9,293 nucleotides of DNA from SZUA-287 sp036397975 (GTDB lineage: Bacteria > Bacteroidota > Ignavibacteria > UBA10030 > UBA6906). Position 1 is the stretch's first letter. The number at the start of each line of letters is the position of its first letter. The stretch lies in assembly GCA_036397975.1 (NCBI GenBank), contig DASWHW010000013.1:1-9293 (forward strand), written 5' to 3'. Position numbers and translations under genes: made by a program. Shown here in pieces: positions 1-5,697 of the stretch. The notes under the pieces were generated by a model, which was not told the DNA's origin, did not search any database, and saw nothing but the letters and a program-made list of their open reading frames with translations.

Positions 1-124
1 TTGAAGCAAGTATCTCAAATCCCGCGTCAAATGCCCACCAGCTAATGGCGTTGTTCTGGGCGACAGTTGGAACAGAGCTTATGCTAATCAATGTCGCGAG
101 CGCGGCCGAGTTTCGTAGTGTCAT
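1..124 (-). CDS. Exported protein of unknown function, N-terminal part only (runs off the left edge)
   Basis: The frame opens with ATG at 124-122 and stays open for 41 codons to the window edge. An AAAGGAGA Shine-Dalgarno lies a few bases upstream, which fixes the start. The translation begins MTLRNSAALATLISISS and continues to PTVAQ, a short classical signal peptide with probable cleavage after VAQ. The mature part starts NNAISWWAFDAGFEILAS. From memory, short exported proteins with an SWWAFD-like start occur in Ignavibacteria-type genomes, often beside T9SS cargo, but no domain can be named from 41 residues. It lies 35 bases downstream of the repeat-protein gene on the same strand, so the two were probably co-transcribed. 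Unlike its upstream neighbours it shows no sign of damage in the visible part. Confidence 0.7.
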   Translation of the reverse strand, partial: MTLRNSAALATLISISSVPTVAQNNAISWWAFDAGFEILAS

Positions 125-159
125 TGTAATCTCCTTTCCCCAAATGAAGTAGCTGTTCT

Positions 160-1425
160 TTACTTCTTATTGATTTCACCGTTTTGTTCTTCTCGTTCCT
201 CCACGACCTGAGGCGGCTTTGGCTGGTGGAGCCATGTGATTCCCCGGTCCTTTGACAAGCCGAAAGCCTCGGGATGCAGATATCGACCGCGCTCCTTTCC
301 CGTCTTTTCCTCCTCGACCGGAATGCGATTCTTCTCCGCATAAGCATCCTTTCGAATTCCTGTCACCTGCCAGGAAACCTCAAGATTTGGTGTACCACCG
401 CCAATCTTAAAGCGATTATGCCCCACCTTCTCGGCAATAAACACGGGGGCGAACCCACCAATACAGGTGAGCTGGTAACGAAAGTTCTTATTGAGTGCAT
501 CGAACCATTGTGGCAACTCAACCCATGCTTCTCCTCGTGAATCCAACGTGACATTCCCGTTATAGACATTCATCATGTCCGGTGATTCGACGAACGAGTG
601 GTACAAATACTTGTTTTCAGGATCTAACGGGTGATCTATCTTGAAACTGCCACTAGACTTTGAAAGGCTTCCTCCTACGTGTAGGTTATGCGAAATTTCG
701 ACGCGGCCTTCAAAATATCCTGCATGGTTGCCCCCGGTTTGAACGCCGTACACGCCGTATCCGTCAGGAGAATTGCTTCTTCCGTACACACCTCCGGTAA
801 CACCTGTATTCGCGCTGGCTTCTCCAAATACGGCGAAACCACTGGTCGAGAAGATTTGCCCCAGCACGCCAATTGTGTTCCCATTAACGGCACTTGTAAT
901 TCCAAGTACCCCAACGCCATTTATTGAGTTAGTTCCTCCCGTCACGCCGTAGTTGACACCAGTTCCGGAATTGGCCAGTCCATAGACCGCTGTACCCACA
1001 GAAGAATTCGTCTGTCCGTACACACCATAGTTGAAACCACTCGTCGAGTTGGCCAGTCCATAAACGCCTCTGCCTCCGACAGAGTTGCTTTGGCCAAATA
1101 CTCCCATGCTGGTGCCACTTGTGGTGTTCGCCAAGCCTCTCACTCCGTATCCGGCTGAGGATGCTGTCTGCCCCCAAACTCCAGAGTTGGTGCCGCTCGT
1201 CGCGGTCGCCGACCCAAACACACCAATACCACTGCTTGATGCACTCTGACCGTTGACGCCATATGTGAAACCAGTCGCTGCTATTGCTGAGCCAAGCACC
1301 CCGGTGCCGCTGGTTGACGCGCTCAGACCACTGAGTCCGTACGTCGTTCCCGTCGTACTCGATGCCACGCCTCGCACCCCCATCATCCTCATATAACGCA
1401 CGAATACCATCGACTGGAAATCCAT
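160..1425 (-). CDS. GVYG-type 26-residue repeat surface protein, 5'-truncated and fused out of frame to the propeller gene
   Basis: The open frame encodes 421 residues, but only residues 16-421 (from about 1380) look like real protein. Residues 1-15 are the propeller gene read in the wrong frame. Residues 16-29 are half a repeat, residues 30-237 are eight 26-residue repeats of the form GVxGQxxSxxGxGVxGxAxxxxG, and residues 238-421 form a non-repetitive C-terminal region containing DHPLDPENKYLYHS (264-277) and VESPDMMNVYNG. That C-terminal region is familiar from large hypothetical surface proteins of diverse bacteria that carry GVYG repeats; its function is unknown. Intact relatives would have a signal peptide and an N-terminal region, both absent here. 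There is no T9SS-type C-terminal domain; the end is charged (EEREEQNGEINKK). Without re-initiation near the ATG codons at 1392-1381 it would not be translated, so it is probably a pseudogene fragment. Confidence 0.7.
   Translation of the reverse strand: MDFQSMVFVRYMRMMGVRGVASSTTGTTYGLSGLSASTSGTGVLGSAIAATGFTYGVNGQSASSSGIGVFGSATATSGTNSGVWGQTASSAGYGVRGLANTTSGTSMGVFGQSNSVGGRGVYGLANSTSGFNYGVYGQTNSSVGTAVYGLANSGTGVNYGVTGGTNSINGVGVLGITSAVNGNTIGVLGQIFSTSGFAVFGEASANTGVTGGVYGRSNSPDGYGVYGVQTGGNHAGYFEGRVEISHNLHVGGSLSKSSGSFKIDHPLDPENKYLYHSFVESPDMMNVYNGNVTLDSRGEAWVELPQWFDALNKNFRYQLTCIGGFAPVFIAEKVGHNRFKIGGGTPNLEVSWQVTGIRKDAYAEKNRIPVEEEKTGKERGRYLHPEAFGLSKDRGITWLHQPKPPQVVEEREEQNGEINKK
715..1338 (-). repeat. 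Eight tandem 78-bp (26-codon) repeats inside the GVYG protein
   Basis: Units start, on the minus strand, at 1338, 1260, 1182, 1104, 1026, 948, 870 and 792 with exact 78-base periodicity. A half unit lies upstream at 1380-1339. Each unit has two GV-x-G turns about 12 residues apart, for example GVWGQTASSAGYGVRG and GVFGQSNSVGGRGVYG. The last unit is the most degenerate. Repeats agree in protein pattern more than in DNA sequence, so they are old repeats under past selection for the pattern. A beta-helix or beta-roll fold is an inference from the regular glycine spacing. Confidence 0.88.
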
Positions 1426-2815
1426 CCTTGGCAGAAAACATTCTGAGCAACCGTGGCTCTCTCTTTACATCGATGACAGCGAGGAAATCCGAGGCGTACC
1501 ACATTTTATTATCACGGCTAATCATAACCGCCGATGGAGCACCTTTCGGGATGTGTACGTCCGGCTGCAGGACCAGGCGGGTATTGATCTTTGATGGGCC
1601 GGATTTGGAGGGCACAATAGTGAAACTAACGACCGTTCTGTCCAGACAAACCACCCAAATGTTTCCCCGATGATCCTTAACAGCGCTGTGCATTTCGCCT
1701 TTTATGGAATTTAGAGAATGCTTGTGCAAGTGCCACTGACCATTGGGGTTTTTCCAAAACTCGGTAACTCCACCATCATCGAATGCCCAGAGATGGCCCT
1801 GATCGTCCACAACGGTGGTCTTCACACTCCGAACCTTATCAAATCGAAAAGTCGAGACGTTATCGTCAGCGAGTTTGAACAGTCCTTGATTGAATCCGCC
1901 TAACCAAAGAACTCCCTCGCGGTCTCTGAGTCCGCAAGAAAGACTATTTTCAGGTAGACCGTTTCGATCCGAAATCCAAACGCCGCCACCGTCCGGAAAT
2001 TCACTATTTTGTATCTGCCATATTCCGATATTCCAGACGCCGACAAGAAGTTTGCCATCAGACTGTGGTGTCATGAAAGCGATGCTCGATGTAAACGGTC
2101 GGTACTTGTCGATAACACCATCGCGGTGTACACGCAAGAGAAAACCGCCTTCTGCACCAATCCACATGCAATCACCCGAGTCGGGACAGATGGCCGAGAT
2201 TAAGCTCTCGTCGGGAAGAGGAAGATCGATTGAGGAGAGAAGACTATCGCCATCGAAGATGAATACTTGCCTGTCAATTCCCACCCAGATGAGGCTGTCC
2301 ATCCCGAAAGCCGCCCTCCCGCCCTTCTCCCGACCGGCAACGAGTATCGAAAAGGCAGTATCGTTAATGACTTTCGTAAGACCTTTGTGAGTGACGCACC
2401 AGAGAACTCCCCGGCGATCTTCAAGAATTGCATCGATAATGTTTTCGACCGGATCGGGGCCCAGCGGGATAACCGTAACTTTTTCTTTTTCGATCCGAGC
2501 CAGACCTCCTCCATGAGTTCCCACCCACACTGCGCCGGGAATAGTGTTGCTTTCGATGATTGTCCCTATGCGGCCGAATGGGAGTCCGTTGGCGACAGTG
2601 TAGTTAGTGAACGTTGCTCCGTCAAAGACGCTGACACCTTCATCTGTCCCGATCCATAAAAAGCCCCGAGAGTCTTGGCAAAGGGCAAGAACGATATTGG
2701 ACGGAAGGCCATCAGCCATGGTGTATGTACGAAAGGGGAGAGTCTGCGCATGCAGAGCAGAGGGAAAAACAACAGAAACGCTTACGAGGATAGAGACAAC
2801 TATGGTCGGTTTCAT
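929..2815 (-). CDS. Secreted two-component-regulator-type propeller protein, broken after about residue 479
   Basis: The first 479 codons (2815-1379) encode a signal peptide (MKPTIVVSILVSVSVVFPSALHAQ, cut after HAQ) followed by about eleven Reg_prop-type propeller strands. Examples are ALCQDSRGFLWIGTDEGVSV (45-64), GAVWVGTHGGGLARI (94-108), AILEDRRGVLWCVTHKGL (129-146), REGVLWLGGFNQGLFKL (299-315) and RGNIWVV (383-389). Reg_prop propellers form the periplasmic sensor of hybrid histidine kinases, but also occur alone in FCB bacteria. The last good motif, DGIRALYEDDGG (469-480), is cut in the middle of a blade. Residues 481-628 are a Trp/Arg-rich wrong-frame reading of the downstream GVYG repeats. 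No Y_Y_Y domain, membrane helix or kinase follows, so the gene has lost its 3' half or was a shorter propeller protein. No strong Shine-Dalgarno is visible before the start. I consider it a pseudogene; the frame as it stands ends at 929. Confidence 0.72.
   Translation of the reverse strand: MKPTIVVSILVSVSVVFPSALHAQTLPFRTYTMADGLPSNIVLALCQDSRGFLWIGTDEGVSVFDGATFTNYTVANGLPFGRIGTIIESNTIPGAVWVGTHGGGLARIEKEKVTVIPLGPDPVENIIDAILEDRRGVLWCVTHKGLTKVINDTAFSILVAGREKGGRAAFGMDSLIWVGIDRQVFIFDGDSLLSSIDLPLPDESLISAICPDSGDCMWIGAEGGFLLRVHRDGVIDKYRPFTSSIAFMTPQSDGKLLVGVWNIGIWQIQNSEFPDGGGVWISDRNGLPENSLSCGLRDREGVLWLGGFNQGLFKLADDNVSTFRFDKVRSVKTTVVDDQGHLWAFDDGGVTEFWKNPNGQWHLHKHSLNSIKGEMHSAVKDHRGNIWVVCLDRTVVSFTIVPSKSGPSKINTRLVLQPDVHIPKGAPSAVMISRDNKMWYASDFLAVIDVKREPRLLRMFSAKDGFPVDGIRALYEDDGGARRGIEYDGNDVRTQWSERVNQRHRGAWLSNSSDWFHIWRQRSECIKQWYWCVWVGDRDERHQLWSLGADSILSRIRSERLGEHHKWHQHGSIWPKQLCRRQRRLWTGQLDEWFQLWCVRTDEFFCGYSGLWTGQFRNWCQLRRDGRN
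1377..1381 (-). other. Frame break and gene junction at a five-base C run (G5 on the coding strand)
   Basis: On the coding strand the propeller frame reads GAT GAT GGG GGT GCG here, and one base over the repeat frame reads ATG ATG GGG GTG CGA GGC. Removing one G would join the two frames as ...YEDDGVRGVASSTTG.... Because the join cuts both a propeller strand and a 26-residue repeat part-way, a deletion that fused two neighbouring genes fits better than a simple one-base error in a natural fusion gene. Confidence 0.75.
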
Positions 2816-2851
2816 GTGAATGAAGTACTGGATGCCCGTCAGAGGAATCTA

Positions 2852-2861
2852 CACGTACGTG
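2852..2861. promoter_or_regulatory. Perfect 10-bp palindrome CACGTACGTG upstream of the propeller gene
   Basis: The palindrome lies 36 bases upstream of the propeller start codon, between a weak TTGCAT and a weak TAGATT element 17 bases apart on the minus strand. Position and symmetry would suit an operator or promoter element, but the boxes match the sigma70 consensus poorly and a 10-bp palindrome can arise by chance. Confidence 0.25.
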
Positions 2862-2918
2862 ACCAGATATGCAAGGAGGAATGCAGTGAGGCATACACAA
2901 GGTCAACTGGTGAACCTC

Positions 2919-3117
2919 TCAAAGACTCAATTGACCGCCATTCAACTTGACGACCTGGAGAATTTTCTGAAAACCGGAGCCCGCAAGGCCGTCGAAGCAA
3001 ATCGTGTTAAACATCTTGTGTCTATGCATTATGGTTAAGTAGGCTTGTGCGTACTCAACCAGAATCTCAATCCTAGTCCAATCACCACCGAAATGGCTCA
3101 TCACCTTTTCCAATCAT
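2919..3117 (-). pseudogene. tcmP: Remnant of a three-Cys-motif partner (TcmP) gene, N-terminus only
   Basis: The translated piece reads HFGGDWTRIEILVEYAQAY, then LTIMHRHKMFNTICFDGLAG and SG. It matches what I know of the TcmP N-terminus: a DxW-T block, an EIL-x-x-Y-x-x-AY helix, then a (Y/F)-I-D-x-FAGSG strand-loop. Homology fades after GSG, and the frame stops at 2919, about 58 residues into a protein that normally has several hundred. A second lesion is visible at the start: ATG at 3117 reads MIGKGDE and then goes out of frame at about 3094, where dropping one C would restore MIGKGDE-HFGGDW. TcmP proteins pair with three-Cys-motif proteins and often sit in accessory or defence-like regions. 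Here no partner is present. The adjoining Fic gene is also wrecked, so both look like relics of one accessory cluster. Identification is by motif recall without a search. Confidence 0.6.
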
Positions 3118-3128
3118 GAGTCAACCGT

Positions 3129-3140
3129 AGGGTGCACCCT
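3129..3140. repeat. Perfect 12-bp palindrome AGGGTGCACCCT, REP-like
   Basis: The core palindrome is flanked by CGT and GCG, which pair at the outer two positions (CG with CG) around a T-G mismatch, giving a short strong hairpin. It sits in the 26-base gap between the end of the Fic pseudogene and the start of the tcmP remnant, with GTTACCCACC immediately beyond it. The TAGGGTG...CACC wording resembles dispersed palindromic elements common in many bacterial genomes (from memory). It could equally have served as a transcription stop, although no U-tract follows on either strand. Confidence 0.4.
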
Positions 3141-3143
3141 GCG

Positions 3144-3930
3144 TTACCCACCCTTCTCCGCCTCCACAATGCGTACAACCTCAGAAGCAACATACACACG
3201 GTAGCGTTGCTGTCCAGTAACTTCCTTGAGAATGCCTTCACCAACCAAACGTTCGATGTTTTTCTGTGCAGCGGGGAATGTCACGCCCAATCGTGTTGCG
3301 GCTTGGGAGATGGAGATCGCCGGATACGCAAAGTTGTGGAGGAGCTACCGAAAGCGTATGCGAGTCACTGCGACTGTTCAGCGACTACCACGAGGAAGAA
3401 GTGAATCCACGCGCTCCATCCCCCGCTCCGACTTACATCGAGCAGAAGCCGATAGTACTCCTGCCGCTGTGCCTCGAAGAAGGAGCCATGTGCTCTCCAC
3501 GAACTCCTTTCATCAACTCGGCGTGCATTTCCTTGATGAGCCTGAGACTCAAAGGGAATTTTTCCATCCGCTTGAGGCCGAACTCCAGGGCCCGAACGTA
3601 GTTTGCCACTTCGCGAACATCCAGAACCTCCGGGTTTTCTTCGCCCGATGCCTCAAAGAAGAAGAGATCCGTCAATGACGCTTGCGTCCCCTCGATGCGG
3701 CTGGACAGAACTGCTTCCCTCCTTATGAACGGTCCGATGAGGAGATGTGGATCGGGGAGGTTTCGTGTCACGCCGCGTAGCTCGCCTACCAGTCGGTCGG
3801 CCTTAGACAGATACGAAAGATGATGCTTGAGATCAAGGCGGGTGGCAGTGGATTTGGGACAAACGCTGAGTAACCCTGAGGTGTGTTGATCAGTTTTCCC
3901 GGTGCCTCTCGTAAAATCAACGGCTTGCAC
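3144..3930 (-). pseudogene. Fic-family protein, pseudogene in three frames without the Fic catalytic core
   Basis: Fic proteins transfer AMP or another nucleotide part to target proteins. Piece 1 (3930-3481, GTG start) is the Fic N-terminal domain: LSYLSKADRLVGEL, LPDPHLLIGPFIRREAVLSS and SRIEGTQASLTDLFFFEA, up to GVRGEHMAP. Piece 2 (3478-3368, next frame) reads FEAQRQEYYRLLLDVSRSGG plus WSAWIHFFLVVVAEQSQ, which in intact relatives lies after the catalytic motif. Piece 3 (3344-3144, third frame) is the C-terminal winged helix, LLHNFAYPAISISQAATRLG, VTFPAAQKNIERLVGEGILK and EVTGQQRYRVYVASEVVRIV, ending at TAA. About 90 residues carrying the HPFx(D/E)GNGR loop are missing between pieces 1 and 2, and a linker is missing between 2 and 3. 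No AMPylation activity is possible. This type of Fic protein with a C-terminal HTH is common in accessory regions. Confidence 0.88.
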
Positions 3931-4128
3931 CTAACTAAACTCAGGTATAATGGACAGGCAGTTAATTAAAGTTTCGGGCTGAATAGTATAGTAAGCCTCT
4001 TTGACTTAATCAAAGAGCTGTGGAAAAAGCTAGCACAAGACCTCCTTTTCCCGCTCACCTCGAATCTCATCTGAAGCCTTTCCACATCCATATGGGAAAG
4101 TAAGTTAGAATTCAAGCCGGTCGGCACC
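3931..4128. other. Intergenic region between the divergent Fic pseudogene and the metal operon
   Basis: No coding frame here looks like protein. Contents: TTGCAC and TATAAT on the plus strand with only 15 bases between (3925-3951), a possible but badly spaced promoter; a perfect 8-bp dyad at 3997-4017; and a weaker CTTTCC/GGAAAG inverted repeat around CCATATGG (4078-4100). None has a U-tract, so none is a convincing terminator. This is where control of the metal operon would be expected. Confidence 0.5.
3997..4017. repeat. Perfect dyad CTCTTTGA-N5-TCAAAGAG, candidate operator
   Basis: Two 8-base arms are perfect inverted copies around a CTTAA spacer, and a bulged C allows two more pairs outside. 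The core is TTGA-N5-TCAA, one base shorter than the TTGA-N6-TCAA spacing of classical Crp/Fnr sites. It does not look like a known Zur box. It lies 111 bases upstream of the -35 box of the metal operon and 66 bases upstream of the Fic pseudogene start. Confidence 0.4.
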
Positions 4129-4157
4129 TTGATTCTACAAAGAAGTGGGTGTATATT
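4129..4157 (+). promoter_or_regulatory. Sigma70-like promoter of the metal-uptake operon, predicted to give a leaderless transcript
   Basis: A TTGATT box (4129-4134) and a TATATT box (4152-4157) are exactly 17 bases apart. Transcription should begin at about 4164-4167, on or just before the ATG at 4167. No Shine-Dalgarno exists in the intervening bases, which fits a leaderless first gene. An ATCGCT/AGCGAT inverted repeat (4158-4163 and 4172-4177) brackets the predicted start point and could be an operator. No experimental support. Confidence 0.55.
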
Positions 4158-4166
4158 ATCGCTACT

Positions 4167-4511
4167 ATGCGAGCGATCAGGAAGCCATACGCAGTTCTTA
4201 TTCTCGTTTCTTACCTCTTCTCCAGTTCACTCCTCGCTTTTGCACACCACGACGGCCACGCAATCCGCTTATCGTCCCGGCCTTTTGTGGCGCAGCATGA
4301 TTGCGGAGCGAACGAAATCCATCTGTCGGTTGATGGCAAAACTCATTGTCTGGCATGTTCTTCCTTTTATAACCGATTGTATGTCACGGGTGCTTCTTCT
4401 CCTCCCGCGTTCGACCCATTCACCACCGTTGTCTTCTTCGTACTCACAAGCGATCATTCTCTCCAATCAGGTATTTTCCATTCCGGGACGCGCGGTCCTC
4501 CCATACTGTAA
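4167..4511 (+). CDS. Small secreted His/Cys-rich protein, DUF2946-like, first gene of the metal operon
   Basis: The gene encodes 114 residues. ATG 4167 is preferred over the in-frame GTG at 4149 because it starts directly at a basic signal sequence (MRAIRKPY) followed by a hydrophobic stretch (VLILVSYLFSSSLLAFA). Just after it comes a metal-ligand-rich segment: H27, H28, H31, H44, C46, H60, C61 and C64, including HDCG and THCLAC. A second hydrophobic run (PFTTVVFFVLTS, about 84-95) follows, and the protein ends in RGPPIL. A single N-terminal helix, a C-x-x-C with nearby histidines and a terminal R-x-PP are what I recall of the DUF2946 family, often found near metal transport genes; its biochemical role is not established. 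Placement as first gene, 50 bases before the outer-membrane barrel, suggests periplasmic metal binding or sensing. Family assignment is by pattern only. Confidence 0.65.
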   Translation: MRAIRKPYAVLILVSYLFSSSLLAFAHHDGHAIRLSSRPFVAQHDCGANEIHLSVDGKTHCLACSSFYNRLYVTGASSPPAFDPFTTVVFFVLTSDHSLQSGIFHSGTRGPPIL

Positions 4512-4561
4512 CATCTGTACTATTTCTTTCACAGATCACTATCAGATTTTTGGAGGATGCA

Positions 4562-5683
4562 ATGAAGTTCTACGTCATCCTCATGCTTCCGTCGTTGGCT
4601 CTTGCGATGCACGGATACATGAGCGCACAAACCACATTGAACCCCGAAATTAGTGTCATCCCAAGATTCCTTCTTGAGACGAACGACGAATCCGACGACC
4701 GTTCGTTTACGAGACCCGATCTCTTATTCGAAGAGCTTGAGGTTGTCTTTGCCGGTTACCTTAACCCGTTTGCACGGGCCGATGTTGTGCTAACATTACC
4801 GGGTCCTGACCTGGAAGAAAGCAAACTCGGCCTCGAGGAGGTCTATGCAACGATACTCAGGGGTTTGCCTTTTGATCTGAACGTCCGGTTCGGAAAGTAC
4901 CGTGTTGAATATGGGAAGATAAACCTTGTGCACCCGCACGCGTGGTCATTCGTGACACAGCCTTTTTCACAAGAGCTTTTCTTCGGGGAAGAAGGATTGA
5001 ATGATATAGGGATTTCGGCCTCCGTTCTTTTGCCGACGGGAGATATTTATACCCGTCTCACGGTTGACCTGCTTCGTGGATCTGTTATTGGAGAGACAAC
5101 GGGGATTGAAGATACCACCGACGCAAGTCCTGCGTACACAACGACAGCTCGACTGTCGAGCTTCTTTCCATTATGCGATCGAAGCGATCTTGAAGTGGGA
5201 CTGAGCGTGTACACCGGAATCCATGACCCATACGAGAAGCACCGCTTCTGGTATGGAAATTTTGATTTCAAATACAAATACAAACCGAGTTCGTATACAT
5301 CACTCGTCGTTCAGGGCGAATATCTCCTGAACACACGCATGGCCGGACAAGACCGCGGCCTTTCTCAATTTGTCGATGGTGACGGCAACCCGGAAACCCG
5401 TCGCATTACGACGGGCGGGATGTACCTGTTTGCCGATTTCCAGTTCCAGAAAATCTTCAGCGTTGGAGCGCGTTACGACTGGAGTCAGTCGCCGTACAGC
5501 AAGGATGACGTAGCCCGTGGCATTGCTCTCTTCTTTGGATACTACCCGGTCGAGGAAACGCTTGCACTTCGGCTCCAATTTCAGAACAGAAAAAACGAAA
5601 TCATGGGCAGCGCGAGCACAGTCAACGCGTTTATGCTGCAGGCGATTTTCTCGCTCGGCCCTCACAAAGCTCATCCGTTTTAG
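4562..5683 (+). CDS. Outer-membrane beta-barrel (porin-like) protein of the metal-uptake operon
   Basis: The gene encodes 373 residues. ATG 4562 is chosen because GGAGG (4552-4556) stands five bases before it; the in-frame TTG at 4550 would overlap that site. The signal peptide MKFYVILMLPSLALAM...SAQ is probably cut after Q23. The rest alternates polar and hydrophobic residues with many aromatic strand ends, and the last residue is Phe, the usual terminal residue of BAM-assembled barrels. A conserved-looking block runs from RFGKYRVEYGKINLVHPHAW (109-128) to FFGEEGLNDIG (140-150). I associate this block with a family of barrel proteins linked to metal uptake, from memory. No TonB box or plug domain is visible, so passive or energised-by-other-means passage is implied. 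Only 14 bases separate it from the binding-protein gene, so it probably supplies metal to that protein. The substrate is inferred from context. Confidence 0.75.
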   Translation: MKFYVILMLPSLALAMHGYMSAQTTLNPEISVIPRFLLETNDESDDRSFTRPDLLFEELEVVFAGYLNPFARADVVLTLPGPDLEESKLGLEEVYATILRGLPFDLNVRFGKYRVEYGKINLVHPHAWSFVTQPFSQELFFGEEGLNDIGISASVLLPTGDIYTRLTVDLLRGSVIGETTGIEDTTDASPAYTTTARLSSFFPLCDRSDLEVGLSVYTGIHDPYEKHRFWYGNFDFKYKYKPSSYTSLVVQGEYLLNTRMAGQDRGLSQFVDGDGNPETRRITTGGMYLFADFQFQKIFSVGARYDWSQSPYSKDDVARGIALFFGYYPVEETLALRLQFQNRKNEIMGSASTVNAFMLQAIFSLGPHKAHPF

Positions 5684-5697
5684 TAAGGAGGATGGTT

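Noticed and set aside
715..1338. CRISPR-like or satellite array
   Set aside because: The 78-base units are contiguous coding repeats with diverged DNA and no spacers.
929..1378. C-terminal 148 codons of the propeller frame as a real Trp/Arg-rich domain
   Set aside because: The sequence is the 26-residue repeat region read one base out of frame; composition and repeat phase show this.
1362..2659. Several plus-strand frames of 61-166 codons opposite the propeller gene
   Set aside because: They have no family-like motifs and mirror the propeller coding frame; they are antisense shadows.
2886..3038. Plus-strand 50-codon frame with GTG start and an AAGGAGG six bases upstream
   Set aside because: The ribosome-binding site is tempting, but the frame lies antisense to the tcmP remnant, whose recognisable FDGLAGSG and EIL-x-x-Y pattern explains this DNA better.
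3925..3951. TTGCAC plus perfect TATAAT on the plus strand
   Set aside because: The spacer is only 15 bases and the nearest plus-strand gene, with its own better promoter, is over 200 bases away.
4550..4561. TTG 4550 as start of the outer-membrane barrel
   Set aside because: It overlaps the GGAGG that serves ATG 4562 and would add MEDA before a normal signal peptide.
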